Source: Primulina eburnea (lineage: Eukaryota > Streptophyta > Magnoliopsida > Lamiales > Gesneriaceae). Taken from it: DNA of 64,000 nucleotides. This document shows positions 23,760 to 34,725 of this stretch, one piece after another; position 1 is the stretch's first letter, and each line of letters opens with the position of its first letter. The DNA lies in assembly GCF_022965805.1 (NCBI RefSeq), contig NC_133116.1, positions 5,394,001 to 5,458,000 on the forward strand, in the 5' to 3' direction. The position numbers and the translations under genes were made by a program. The notes under the pieces were generated by a model. The model worked only from the letters and a program-made list of their open reading frames with translations. It ran no database searches and was not told the DNA's origin.

Positions 23760-25401
23760 TGTTAAAAAATTAATGATGATCACTTCACTACGCAGAAACT
23801 CTCCGTGCAGTGTCCACCGTCTTCCTCGCACGCAGAGGAGGTCGAGGAATCCAATGGACCGACTTAGCGGCCATTGGTTACTACGGTGATGATTAATTTT
23901 ATATTATTGTGTGTCCTTTTTACGAAACATTTAAATTATTTTGTCAATACTATGAATATTATTTTTTGGCATTTTTTTTAAAAAAATTGAAACTAATATA
24001 CGTGGGCCGAGTGCAAAAATGGGCCCAACTCATTCTGTACCTTTCCAATAAAACAGTTCACAGTTTTCAAATGACCAAGCCCAATAAAGAATTGTCTTGG
24101 AAAGTTGGATTTTAAGTGTTCGAAATTACGAGTTTCAGATCCATTATTTCATATATTCATTTATATAGTTTGTATAAATAATTTTGCTAAAATTCTATTT
24201 CACCCTTATTAATTCAGGAAATAACATTAATAATTATATTCTTATCAAATTACTTCATATAAATTAAAATACAAATGTATATCTCTATCTCTGTTCAATA
24301 TTAAGGCTGAGGTCGCTAGACCGTATTTTTTAGTTAGTATGGTCTGTTAAATAAATAAGAAAATTACCATTTAATTTTTTTCGGTTTAAAAAACAAATTG
24401 TACAAGAACACAAGTCATGCTTTGGATACTGGTATTGTTGGACTCAAATTCTGGCAAACCCAAAACAACTAAAGCCTTCGAGTTAGAACCTATTAGGTTA
24501 GATAAATTTTGGTCGGTTCAGAAATTGGGTCTAACAATCTATTCAGGTCCGCAGTGTTTGATTTTAAAATTCCGATTTCATATATTTGGCATGATTTCGT
24601 GCTTGGCACACCCAACGAGACCTATGAATGCTAATTTTACAGATATTATCTTTTACATGATAAGATATCGATTTCTTTGACAAATTTTTTCAAGAAAAAA
24701 TTGAAGGAAGATGATAAATACTATCGAGAAATTTCACTGCATCGACTGAATGCACGAGTAAATGTTTGGGAACATGGAGAATATGCTCATCATAAATCTT
24801 CATGGTGGAACAAATGGAGATAAATATTTGGGAACATGGAGAATTTCATACTGGGGAGTACATGGTTTCTTATCCATATGATTATGTTTAAAAAAAACAT
24901 GAGTTTCGCATAAGGTAATAGTACAAGGCTCTAAAGAACAAAGAGAAATAGTTGGAGGATTTGTACATCACATGGTGGAACAAATGGAGACAAACATAAT
25001 TAATACGAGCATTTTAACGAAATCCCTAAGAAACTCTTCTTTGTGTTTCCTCAGAACTGGTTATAAGAAACTTGAGAATTAGGATTTTATTATGACAAGT
25101 GTTACAAGACGTTTAGAAGAAGCCATGAGTTTCTTGAAAGTAAATGTGAGCAAGATCATACCGACCACAGTGAGTGGATTGGAAGAAGCTGTTGAATATC
25201 TGCAAAATTATTACCAAGATGAGGAATGACAGACAGTGCCCAAAGACAAAATGTCGAGAAATAGAAACTATCTGGAGATTTTTAGGTATATGATAATAAT
25301 TGTTTTATTAATTCACTTCTATTTCACACAAATGTGGAGAAGGATATCCAAAATGTATATTTTGATAGTATAAAAAAATATTTTGCTCTGAAATATAGTC
25401 T
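22785..25401. other. Gene-free stretch with degenerate coding-like fragment
   Basis: An (AAT)n run lies at about 23725-23757. Around 24900-25235 the plus strand has codon-like sequence, including a segment reading LEEAMSFLKVNVSKIIPTTV, interrupted by stops. I do not recognise the family and it may be a transposon relic. A block near 24430-24530 is repeated imperfectly near 25812-25905. Confidence 0.45.
24430..24530 (+). repeat. Imperfect direct repeat, copy 1 of 2
   Basis: TTGGACTCAAATTCTGG ... CTAAAGCC ... CCTATTAGGTTAGATAAATT. The same order of words occurs at about 25812-25905 with GAGCCCATTAGGTTAGAGGA. Probably two fragments of one dispersed element. Confidence 0.55.
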
Positions 25402-25535
25402 AATGAAAAGTAAGGATTATTCCATCCTACCCTGCAGGCACTGCCTGTAGGGGTACATCCAAGGGCCAGAATTTTTTCTGGCCTAATTTTTTTTTTTTCC
25501 CCCATGAAGTGAAATCTCAACCATTGATATGGGGT
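25402..25535 (-). repeat. Dispersed repeat, copy A (partner at 59799)
   Basis: Inverted relative to the copy at 59799. Shared words include AGAAAAAATTCTGGCC (AGAAAAAATTCTAGCC in copy B), GTACCCCT, TGCCTGCAGGGTAGGA and GGAATAATCC, on either side of a poly-A/T tract. About 135 bp, no coding potential. Element class not identified. Confidence 0.65.
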
Positions 25536-25811
25536 GTGGGCAGTCGAACGAACCGAAAATTAAGAAGAGTTATATTTCCCAAACTTTCCACATGTGGTAG
25601 TGAAATTTTATGGAATTCTACCAAATGACATTCTTCTGTTTTCATTGATTTCAGACAAAAAATGTATCAAGGAAAGTTGTGCTAGATTAAGATATTCCTC
25701 GCTTATTAATCTTTCTATTTTGGACCTCTTTATAAATTGTATTTAAGTAGGGTAAGGTAAACATAATTATATAAATAACCAAATTGGCTGATTGACCAAG
25801 TAGCTACGAAA

Positions 25812-25905
25812 GCATTTGTTGGACCCAAAATTTGAAAAACACGCTAAAGCCCACATGTTAGAGCCCATTAGGTTAGAGGAATTTTGGCCATCCGAGAAAC
25901 TAACC
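25812..25905 (+). repeat. Imperfect direct repeat, copy 2 of 2
   Basis: Second copy of the block at 24430-24530, about 75% alike by eye. Confidence 0.55.
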
Positions 25906-26289
25906 AAACTTGCACACACAGACACCCACCCCGAGCAATTGTACAGAGGAGCAGCACGTTAATTCAGCTAAGGACATGTCCACTTCATGGGATTTTAATC
26001 CGTTCATTTTCTGTTTGTCCTACTATCCTTAATCCTCGACATAAATAGGGTCATGTAGAGTCATTAACGAGTTGTTCAGAATATTCGAAATATGTAATTA
26101 TTCATACTTTATATAAAATATCTAAAAATTAAAAGTTATTTCATGTTTACTTATTATAATATTTTTCGTGTTTTATTTATTTTTTTACTTCTAAGAGTGA
26201 TGAATTTTTTGATTTGAAGATAATAGATGGAAATATATACATCAGTCGAGACTCATTATTGATATTCATTTTCTATAAGCTATCTCAAA

Positions 26290-26829
26290 CAAAGTTTTAA
26301 AAAGCGTGAAGCGCCCCCGAATCGTGGATGTTGAGCTCCAAGCTTTTCAAGCTTAAGCGAGATTAGCACAAACTTAAGTCTGAAAAAGCGTTTTTTTATC
26401 TTTAGTGTAATTGTAATTATCTCAAACTAATAAATAGATAAAATAATACATAAATATGATAAATTTAAGTCTGATGCATTAATTGTCATGTTTATAAAAG
26501 GATAAAAATATCAAAATTACAATATTTATTTGTTTTTGCAACTAGACTACATTAAAAATGCTAAATATTTGTCAAATCATTCTCAGACATGCTTAATCAT
26601 GATTAAAATTAAAAAATAAACATATAAATTATAAACTTAATTTATTATTTTCCAATAAAAAGACATACTTTCAAAATAAAAATAAATAAATACGATTAAT
26701 TATGCTTAAGCATCTTAATTAAACGTCTTAATTAGGTCAAACTACAGTTTAATCGTTTTTCTTCGAAACAGGACGTTTTTATCGAGCTTCAAGCTTAAAC
26801 GCTGTTTAAGCGGGTTTTTTAGAACACTG
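26290..26829. mobile_element. hAT-type MITE, AAGCG-rich, near-perfect 8-bp TSD
   Basis: A 540-bp element. It starts CAAAGTTTTAAAAAGCG and, inward from the right, CAGTGTTCTAAAAAACC. Flanks ATCTCAAA (26282-26289) and ATGTCAAA (26830-26837) match at 7 of 8 positions. Subterminal words such as AAGCTTAAGCG, GCTTAAACAGCG and AAAAAGCG recur at both ends. No coding capacity. Confidence 0.85.
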
Positions 26830-26837
26830 ATGTCAAA

Positions 26838-27429
26838 CACTATTTTTACATATAAATCTAAAAGAATTTGATATCATCATGAGATTGTTGTGTAATAATC
26901 ATTCTATCTTCAGAATCTCTAACGAACCATAAGTTGCAGAGTATTCACGGGTTCACAAAATGAGTGCCGCAGTTTCAATTGAATATCATATTCTAGTTAT
27001 GACAGTACTCCCTCACAAGCTGGCATTCAATTCTCGCATTGGTCCCAAACCCATTCAGCTAGAATTTATGTGTATATGATGGAACTGTCCCATACATTGG
27101 CCAAATTCCCCCACTACATGCATTTCCAGCCAGCAGATGCAATTTACCTAGTCCTTTTCACAAAGTTAAATTAATTAATTTAAAATAAAATTTGTTTTTG
27201 GAAAAATATTTGTTTTATTTAAATTACATTTATTTATTACCAGCCTAGGACCACAATGCTTAACGATTGTATTAGATGAAGATAAGAAATATAATATGTA
27301 TTTTTGAGTTTGAATCCGATATAAAAGAATCGTCGGAGAACTATGGATATAAACAAGAAAATTTAGATATTTATAACCAAATCGTCTAAGTGATGGGTGA
27401 CCGACTGGTCACCCTCCTCATATATATTG
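26838..27429. other. Gene-free stretch
   Basis: Nothing recognised between the hAT-type MITE and the SINE. Confidence 0.55.
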
Positions 27430-27446
27430 AATAATGATGATTTTCA

Positions 27447-27691
27447 GCCCGCATGGTCTTAGTTCAATTGGTCAGCAGCAGTGAATCTTGGAACAATGAC
27501 CAAGGATCGAGTCTCGCAAGCGGTAGTGTGAGAGTTAAATTCCCCCCAATGAGAGGAAGCTCCTTGTGCACGGCGTAACATAAGGTCTAACTGCTGCTGG
27601 TTGGCTGAGTCATCATGATTTACCTCTTCTCACAATTTTGTCGGGCCAGAGATGAGGGACGTCTAAGGTGAACGATTTTCCCTTTTGAAGC
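27447..27691 (+). mobile_element. tRNA-derived SINE with 17-bp TSD
   Basis: A 245-bp element flanked by a perfect 17-bp duplication AATAATGATGATTTTCA (27430-27446 and 27692-27708). The 5' part resembles a tRNA: box A-like TGGTCTTAGTTCAATTGGT and box B-like GGATCGAGTCTC, spaced as in an internal pol III promoter. The 3' part is unrelated to tRNA and ends CCCTTTTGAAGC before the duplication. Long variable duplications come from LINE-type target-primed insertion, which this element would borrow. The perfect duplication implies a fairly recent insertion. Confidence 0.92.
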
Positions 27692-27708
27692 AATAATGAT
27701 GATTTTCA

Positions 27709-28372
27709 TCCAAGAATTTCGTGATATATATGTTTGGCATGGACCACAATCCTTGAGCGGCAAAACTTAGAAATTGTTTTATCATTTTCGAGGAAGCTAG
27801 ATAGCTAGGACACTAAAGTCAAGATTTTATTTCTTCCTTTACATAAAGTTGATGATGCAAACGGATATATAGTAACTAAGCTAGAGACATAATAATTATT
27901 ACAAACAAGGTTATAATTACTAGGACTAGGCCTTGTATATAATAATCTCAAACGGTATTCTAAAAATAAAATACATATTAATATTTTCATATTGACTTTT
28001 AAATTTTTTCAACTTCTCCATCCAAGAGAATCTCGCCTCCTTCATTTCTCCCTGATATAAAACTTTACTTATTTATTTATTTTTCATAACAAAATTATAT
28101 AAAAAAAAATACTATTGTTCACACTAAAAACTTTGGTCAAACATGGTGTTTTTGTCTCGAAAATTCTCCTTGCGCTTTGAGGAGAACCTAGGAGTCCGAA
28201 ATAATGGTTTATTTAATTCATGTTCTTCCTTCAAAACAAACCCCATTTTCAAAATGGTCGTCTGCTAAGAAACAAAAGCTTGCGTGTCCAAATGTAATTT
28301 TTTAAAGAATTACAGGCATTTTTTTTATGTATATTTTTAAAATAAAATTCCATTTCAAAAACAAAATAAAAG
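27709..28372. other. Gene-free stretch
   Basis: No supported feature between the SINE and the copia element. Confidence 0.6.
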
Positions 28373-28377
28373 CTATA

Positions 28378-28652
28378 TGTTGAAATAATATATTTTAATA
28401 TGGAAAAGTAATAGTTGAATATTTGAATGTTGAAAATAAGAGTTGTAAAGTTAGAAATTTGTGTGTGATGATGTAGGTAATGATGTATTTTATTTTTGGA
28501 TTATGTGTAATGAAACTCTATAAATAGATCTCTCATTTGTGAAGAAAATCACAATTGAGTAGAGAGAAAAATATTATAAAGTGTGTAGTTTGGTAAATTT
28601 TGAGAGTTTGAGATTTTTACTTTTTACCATAAATTTTTACTTTTTCACAACA
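28378..28652 (+). repeat. 5' LTR of copia 1
   Basis: TG..CA ends (TGTTGAAATAATATA to TTTTTCACAACA). Contains TATA-like CTCTATAAATAGATCTCTC near 28517. The single visible difference from the 3' LTR is at about 28572 (ATATT versus AAATT). Confidence 0.96.
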
Positions 28653-28668
28653 CGTTATCAGCACGAAG
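28653..28668 (+). other. Primer-binding site region of copia 1
   Basis: CGTTATCAGCACGAAG directly follows the 5' LTR. It resembles but does not equal TGGTATCAGAGC, the complement of plant initiator tRNA-Met used by copia 2. Either a diverged site or a different tRNA or tRNA fragment primes this family. Confidence 0.55.
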
Positions 28669-28724
28669 CTCTAAAAATCCTACATACTATTCCAAGCTCC
28701 AAACAGAAGAAAAAGGTAACAAAA

Positions 28725-29115
28725 GTAATAATGTTTATTTTACTGTTATTTATTTATTGTGTATTTATTTAATATACAATATAATGTTATTATTAGAAAT
28801 AATAAAAATAAATTTTTCATAAAACTTGTTATAAATCCTGGGAGGATGTTAAGACGACATCCCACACTCCCGGTAAGGGATACGACAAGTATAAAAGCCT
28901 ATACGGTTTTTAAACAAAAAGTAATAATATTTATTTTACTGTTATTTATTTATTGTGTATTTATTTAATATACAATATAATGTTATTATTAGAAATAATA
29001 AAAATAAATTTTTCATAAACTTGTTATAAATCCTGGGAGGATGTTAAGACGACATCCCACACTCCCGGTAAGGGATACGACAAGTATAAAAGCCTATAAG
29101 GTTTTTAAAAAAAAT
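28725..29115 (+). repeat. 196-bp tandem duplication in copia 1 leader
   Basis: Two head-to-tail units (28725-28920 and 28921-about 29115) share GTAATAATRTTTATTTTACT, CCTGGGAGGATGTTAAGACG and GGGATACGACAAGTATAAAA with very few differences. The duplication lies in the untranslated leader between the primer-binding site and gag, where packaging or dimerisation signals would be expected. Confidence 0.95.
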
Positions 29116-29266
29116 AAATTATGACACTCATTATAATATTATGATATGATATACATAATTATTTAAACATGTCTAATATTATATACATCATATTATTACC
29201 ATAAAATTATACAAATACATACATTTATTTTTTGTACACCAACGGTAACAAATGGCTAGTTTTTGC

Positions 29267-29277
29267 CCTATAAATAT
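29267..29277 (+). promoter_or_regulatory. Second TATA box inside copia 1 leader
   Basis: GCCCTATAAATATCATC lies about 90 bases before a small ORF and 270 before gag, outside either LTR. It looks like an ordinary plant core promoter followed by a CT-rich 5' UTR. Whether it is used is unknown. Confidence 0.5.
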
Positions 29278-29362
29278 CATCTCACAAACACATTCAATCA
29301 TTCCAACTTTCTCTTCTTCTCTAAAAATTATTCATCATCAAATTTTTCGAAGAAAAAAGAAG

Positions 29363-29518
29363 ATGGCTTTCTCAAGGATATTTTTAATTATTTTGGTTAT
29401 CATATTCACGAGTCTTGTATTTATCGGAGAATATCCTCCTCGTGCGTTTTCTTTATTTTTACAAATACTTGTACTTGTTGTTTATCCGTTACTTTGTATT
29501 GCAATATTTATTAACTAA
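29363..29518 (+). CDS. Small hydrophobic ORF upstream of gag in copia 1
   Basis: A 51-residue ORF from ATG at 29363, MAFSRIFLIILVIIFTSL at its start. Two hydrophobic stretches (about residues 5-19 and 29-49) are separated by a short polar turn with GEYPPR, so it could be a two-pass membrane peptide. An in-frame upstream ATG at 29252 adds 37 less hydrophobic residues. It sits behind its own TATA box. I do not recognise it; it may be a captured host fragment, a family-specific accessory ORF or chance. Confidence 0.4.
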   Translation: MAFSRIFLIILVIIFTSLVFIGEYPPRAFSLFLQILVLVVYPLLCIAIFIN

Positions 29519-29548
29519 TAAAATGCATCGTAATTTTTTAGTACCACC

Positions 29549-30686
29549 ATGTCAAATTTAACAAAGCTCGAATTTATTGCGCTCGACATCACGGGAAAGA
29601 ATTATATGCCATGGACTCTAGATGTAGAAATGCATCTTGAGTCATTGGGTCTAAGCGAGACCATTAAAGAAAATGGCATATGCACGTCACAAGAAAAGGC
29701 AAGAGCCATGATATTTTTGCGTCGACATCTCGACGATGGATTGAAATGTGAATATCTGACTGAAAAAAATCCCATGGCTTTGTGGAAGGGATTAAAAGAA
29801 AGATTTGAACATATAAGGGAAGTTATACTTCCGACCGCCCGGGATGAATGGAACACACTGAGATTCCAAGATTTTAAAAAAAGTCAGTGATTACAATTCG
29901 GCGATGTATAGAATAATCTCGCAATTAAAATTTTGTGGACATGAGGTCACAGAATCTGAGATGCTTGAAAAAACATTTTCCACATTTCATGCATCAAATA
30001 TTACTCTACAGCAATAATATAGAGTACGTGGATTTACGAGATATTCTGAGCTCATCGCCTGTCTTCTTGTGGCGGAAAAGAACAACGAGCTATTAATGAG
30101 AAATCATCAGTCCCGACCCACTGGATCAACAGCATTTCCAGAAGTAAATGCTGTAAGTAAAAATGAATTTATACATGGAAACCAAAATCAATTTCAAAGA
30201 CAAGGTTTTGGTCGAGGTCGAGGTCGAGGTCGTGGACGTGGACGTGGACGTGGAATTGGTCGTGGTCGTGGACGCGGCCGTGGTTTTGAAAATAATAGAG
30301 ATAGTTATAACTCATCTCAAAAGAGCGTCCCAAACCATCCACAGAAAAGACATAATGAGAATACAAGTGTTAATGAGAATCACTCAAAAAGATATGAAAG
30401 TTCTTGTTACAGATGTGGTACTCCAGGACATTGGTCCAAAGTTTGTCGAGCCCCTGAGCACCTTTGTAAACTTTATAAAGAATCATTAAAGGGGAAAGAA
30501 AAGGAGACCAACTTCACTGAACGTAGTGACCGTTTGAGTGATTCAACTCATCTTGATGCTGGTGATTTTATGAATGATTTCTCTGGAAATGATCAACATG
30601 TTGGTGGGATAGAAATGAACAATTTTGATGCTGCAGATTTTCTCAATGATTTTTCTGAAAATGAACAATATAGTGGTAGAATATAA
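29549..30686 (+). pseudogene. gag: gag of copia 1, frameshifted
   Basis: Opens MSNLTKLEFIALDITGKNYM, a copia Gag (UBN2-like) N-terminus. Similarity jumps frame at an A-run near 29876-29882, consistent with one extra A, so the original frame ends at 29890. The continuing frame has an in-frame TAA at about 30016-30018 where the family has Gln. The C-terminal half has an arginine-glycine run (RGRGRG, 30205-30290) and a zinc knuckle CYRCGTPGHWSKVC (C-X2-C-X4-H-X4-C). It ends with two similar acidic peptides, DAGDFMNDFS and DAADFLNDFS. Stop at 30684-30686. Confidence 0.9.
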
Positions 30687-30813
30687 ATGTACAAAAATTT
30701 GTTTTTCAAGTATTCATATAATAATGTTTTATTGTACAATTATGATATGTGTTATATTTATATATGTATTGTCAGTAATTTTATTTCATTGCATATTTTT
30801 TTGAAGTTCAAAT

Positions 30814-33800
30814 ATGGAAAATGCTATGAGCAAAGCTGAAGTTTGCATACCCGATAGTGGTACAACGCACACTATCCTCCGAGATAAAAGATATTTCTTG
30901 GAACTAAAACCAACAAAAACAACGGTGAACACAATATCAGGTCCTGTAGACTTGATTAAAGGATATGGTAAAGCACAATTTTTGTTACCTAATGGTACAA
31001 AATTTTTGATCAATGATGCTTTATATTCACCACAATCGAAAAGAAATTTGTTGAGTTTTAATGATATATATTCCCATGGGTATGATACTCAAACAATGAA
31101 TGAAGGGAATGAGAAATATATGTGTCTTATCACATATAAATCAGGAAAGAAATATGTGATTGAAAAACTATCAATGCTCCCTACTGGATTGCATTATACA
31201 CATATAAGTCCCATTGAATCAAACATGGTAGTTGATAATTCCTCGATATTAACCAATTGGCATGATCGATTGGGACATCCTGGTTCAACAATGATGCGAA
31301 GAATTATAGAAAATACACATGGTCATCCACTGAAAGACCAGAAGATCTTTCAGAATAATAAGTTTCAATGTAAAGCATGTTCTCTTGGAAAACTTATTAT
31401 AAGACCATCACCAGTCAAAATCCAAACTGAATCACCAATGTTTCTTGAACGTATTCAGGGTGATATTTGTGGACCAATCCATCCACCATGTGGACCATTC
31501 AGATACTTTATGGTATTGATTGATGCCTCCATCAGATGGTCACATGTATGTTTATTGTCAACTCGAAATGTTGCATTTGCAAGATTACTTGCTCAAATAA
31601 TAAAATTGAGGAATCAATTTCCCGATTATACAATCAAGAAAATTAGACTTGATAATGCTGGTGAATTTACTTCCCAGACTTTCAATGATTATTGTATGTC
31701 TATGGGAATCATTGTTGAGCATCCTGTTGCTCATGTACATACACAGAATGGATTGGCTGAATAATTGATTAAACGTCTGCAAATGATTGCTAGACCAATG
31801 ATTATGAAAACAAAGCTCCCTATTTCTATATGGGGACATGCAATTTTACACGCTGCTTCATTAATTCGCATCAGACCAAGTGCATATCATAAATACTCCC
31901 CATTGCAGCTTGCATTTGGTAAAGAACCAGACATTTCTCATCTGAGAATTTTTGGATGTATGGTGTATGTGCCTATTGCACCACCACAACGAAAGAAAAT
32001 TGGACCTCAAAGAAAGGTTGGAATTTATATCGGTTATGATAGTCCATCAATAATTCGATATCTTGAACCTCAGACAGGAGATGTGTTCACAGCACGTTTT
32101 GCTGATTGTCATTTTAATGAGGAAATCTTCCCAATGTTAGGGGGAGAACAAAAACATACCGAAAAAGAAATTACATGGTATGTATCATCATTGTTACATC
32201 TGGATCCAAGAACAAAACAATGTGAAAAAGATGTACAACAAATTGTACACTTGCAAAGAATAGCAAATCAAATACCAGATGCATTTGCAGACACAAAAGG
32301 GGTAACTAAATCATATATACATGCTGCAAATGCCCCTGCTCGAATTGAAATTCCAAAGAAACAAATGGAAGATACTCATGATGTCATTAAGCGCCTGAAG
32401 CGTGGAAGGCCAGTCGGTTCCAAGGATAAAAATCCTCGAAAAAGAAAATTCATAGAGAAACATGATGATCACAAAATAGAGAATGTTGTTCCTGAAGAAA
32501 CACATGATGATGAAAATGTTCTGTCAGAACCACAAACTGACGAGAATCATGAAATCTCTATCAATTACATTAATACTGGAAAAATATGGAACCGAAAAGA
32601 TATAGATGAAATTGATGATATATTTTCTTATAATGTGGCAATCGACATCATAAATGATAATGAAGATCATGAACCAAAATCTTTTGGTGAATGTAAAAAT
32701 CGGCAGGACTGGATAAAATGGAAAGAAGCCATCCATGTTGAATTGGATTCGCTAAATAAACGTAATGTTTTTGGACCTATAGTCCTTACACCTGAAGGTG
32801 TAAAACCTGTTGGATACAAATGAGTTTTTATTCGAAAGCGAAATGAGAAAAATGAAATAGTAAGATATAAAGCTCGACTTGTTGCACATGATTTTTCTCA
32901 AAGGCTTGGAATTGATTATGAAGAAACGTATTCTCCTGTGATGGATGCAATTACGTTTCGGTATTTGATTAGTTTGGCGGTATCTGAAAATTTAGAAATG
33001 CGTCTTATGGATGTTGTTACAGCTTACTTATATGGATCACTTGATAGTAATATATATATGAAAATCCCTGAAGGATTTAAGATGCCTGAAGCACAAAGTT
33101 CAAAACCCATGGAATGTTATTCTGTGAAATTACAAAGATCATTATATGGGTTAAAGCAATCAGGTCGAATGTGGTATAATCGACTAAGTGATCACTTGAT
33201 GAAAAAGGGATATGTAAATAATTCAATATGCCCTTGTGTTTTCATTAAGAAAACAACATCCGGATGCGTAATTATTGCTGTATATGTTGATAATTTAAAC
33301 ATCATTGGAACGAATAAGGAAATTCAAGAAGTTGTGTCATACTTGAAGGAAGAAATTGAAATGAAGGATCTTGGAAAAACCAAGTATTGTCTGGGTTTAC
33401 AAATTGAACAAAAATAATGTGGAATGTTTGTTCACCAGACAAATTATACAGAAAAGATCCTTAAACGTTTTAATATGGATAAAGCAAATCCTTTAAGTAC
33501 TCCAATGGTTGTTAGATCATTAAACATAGAAAAGGATCCATTCCGTCCATGTGAAGATGATGAAGATATTCTTGGTCCAGAAGTACCATATCTAAGTGCC
33601 ATCGGTGCCCTTATGTACCTTACAAATTGTACAAGGCCTGATATATCTTTTGCCGTGAATCTGTTGGCAAGATTTAGCTCATATCCAACAAAGAGACACT
33701 GGAACGGAATTAAACATATATTCCGTTATCTACGAGGAACGACAGACTTGGGACTTTTGTATTCAAAAGATGCTAATCCAAGTATAATTGGTTATGCCGA

Positions 33801-34281
33801 TGCTGGATACTTATCTGATCCACACAAGGCACGTTCCCAAACTGGATATGTATTTACTCGTGGAGGCACTGCAATATCTTGACGTTCCCAGAAACAAACG
33901 CTCGTAACAACTTCATCAAATCATGCCGAGATTATTGCACTACATGAAGCAAGTCGTGAATGTGTGTGGTTAAAATCAATGACCCAACATATCCAAATTT
34001 CATGCGGATTATCATTTGATGAGAAGCCTGTGATACTATATGAAGATAATGCTGCATGTGTTGCTCAAATGAAAGAAGGATACATAAAAAGCGACAGAAC
34101 TAAACATATTCCTCCTAAGTTCTTCGCATTCACCAAGGAGCTTGAGAAGAATAAATGTATTGATGTTCGTCACATTCAATCAAGTGAAAACTCATCAGAT
34201 CTCTTCACAAAGGCACTACCTACGTCAATATTCAGAAAGCACATATATAATATTGGGATGCGCAATCTACGAAATTTGTGA
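30814..34281 (+). pseudogene. pol: pol of copia 1 with stops and YVDN active site
   Basis: Protease motif PDSGTTHTIL; GAG-pre-integrase segment HDRLGHPGSTMMRR...CKACSLGK; integrase with GDICGPIH and LDNAGEF acids and NGLAE; reverse transcriptase with ARLVAHDFSQ and SLYGLKQSGRMW; RNase H with LYEDNAACV and a C-terminal DLFTKALP. Premature stops occur at about 31762, 32821, 33415 and 33880. At 32821 and 33880 they read as Trp codons changed to TGA. The catalytic YVDD box reads YVDN (about 33284-33295), replacing an essential metal-binding Asp. This copy cannot encode an active polymerase. Pol begins 127 bp after the gag stop. Confidence 0.93.
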
Positions 34282-34433
34282 AGAGTTGTTCGTGTCAACA
34301 TGAGGGGGAGTTCACGTGACTGCACTCTTTTTCCCTTACTATGGTTTTTATCCCAATGGGTTTTTCCTAGTAAGGTTTTTAACGAGGCAGTACAAAACAC
34401 GTAATGAAGACATCATCGTATCATGATCATCAT

Positions 34434-34445
34434 CACAAGAGGGAG
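34434..34445 (+). other. Polypurine tract of copia 1
   Basis: AAGAGGGAG immediately precedes the 3' LTR, the expected plus-strand primer. A second GAGGGGGAG lies upstream near 34302. Confidence 0.7.
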
Positions 34446-34720
34446 TGTTGAAATAATATATTTTAATATGGAAAAGTAATAGTTGAATATTTGAATGTTG
34501 AAAATAAGAGTTGTAAAGTTAGAAATTTGTGTGTGATGATGTAGGTAATGATGTATTTTATTTTTGGATTATGTGTAATGAAACTCTATAAATAGATCTC
34601 TCATTTGTGAAGAAAATCACAATTGAGTAGAGAGAAAAAAATTATAAAGTGTGTAGTTTGGTAAATTTTGAGAGTTTGAGATTTTTACTTTTTACCATAA
34701 ATTTTTACTTTTTCACAACA
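34446..34720 (+). repeat. 3' LTR of copia 1
   Basis: 275 bp, one difference from the 5' LTR; followed by the CTATA target duplication. Confidence 0.96.
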
Positions 34721-34725
34721 CTATA

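Larger units (their letters stand above)
28378..34720 (+). mobile_element. Ty1/copia LTR retrotransposon 1, complete but coding-defective
   Basis: A 6343-bp element: 5' LTR 28378-28652, leader with a 196-bp tandem duplication, a small hydrophobic ORF, gag, pol (protease, integrase, reverse transcriptase, RNase H), polypurine tract and 3' LTR 34446-34720. It is flanked by a perfect 5-bp duplication CTATA (28373-28377 and 34721-34725). The LTRs are both 275 bp and differ at one position by eye, so the insertion is very young. Yet gag and pol carry a frameshift, several stops and an active-site change. Domain order integrase before reverse transcriptase defines copia. Confidence 0.97.

Noticed and set aside
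24900..25235. Coding gene around LEEAMSFLKVNVSK
   Set aside because: Stops in all frames, no splice structure and no family recognised; kept only as a degenerate fragment.
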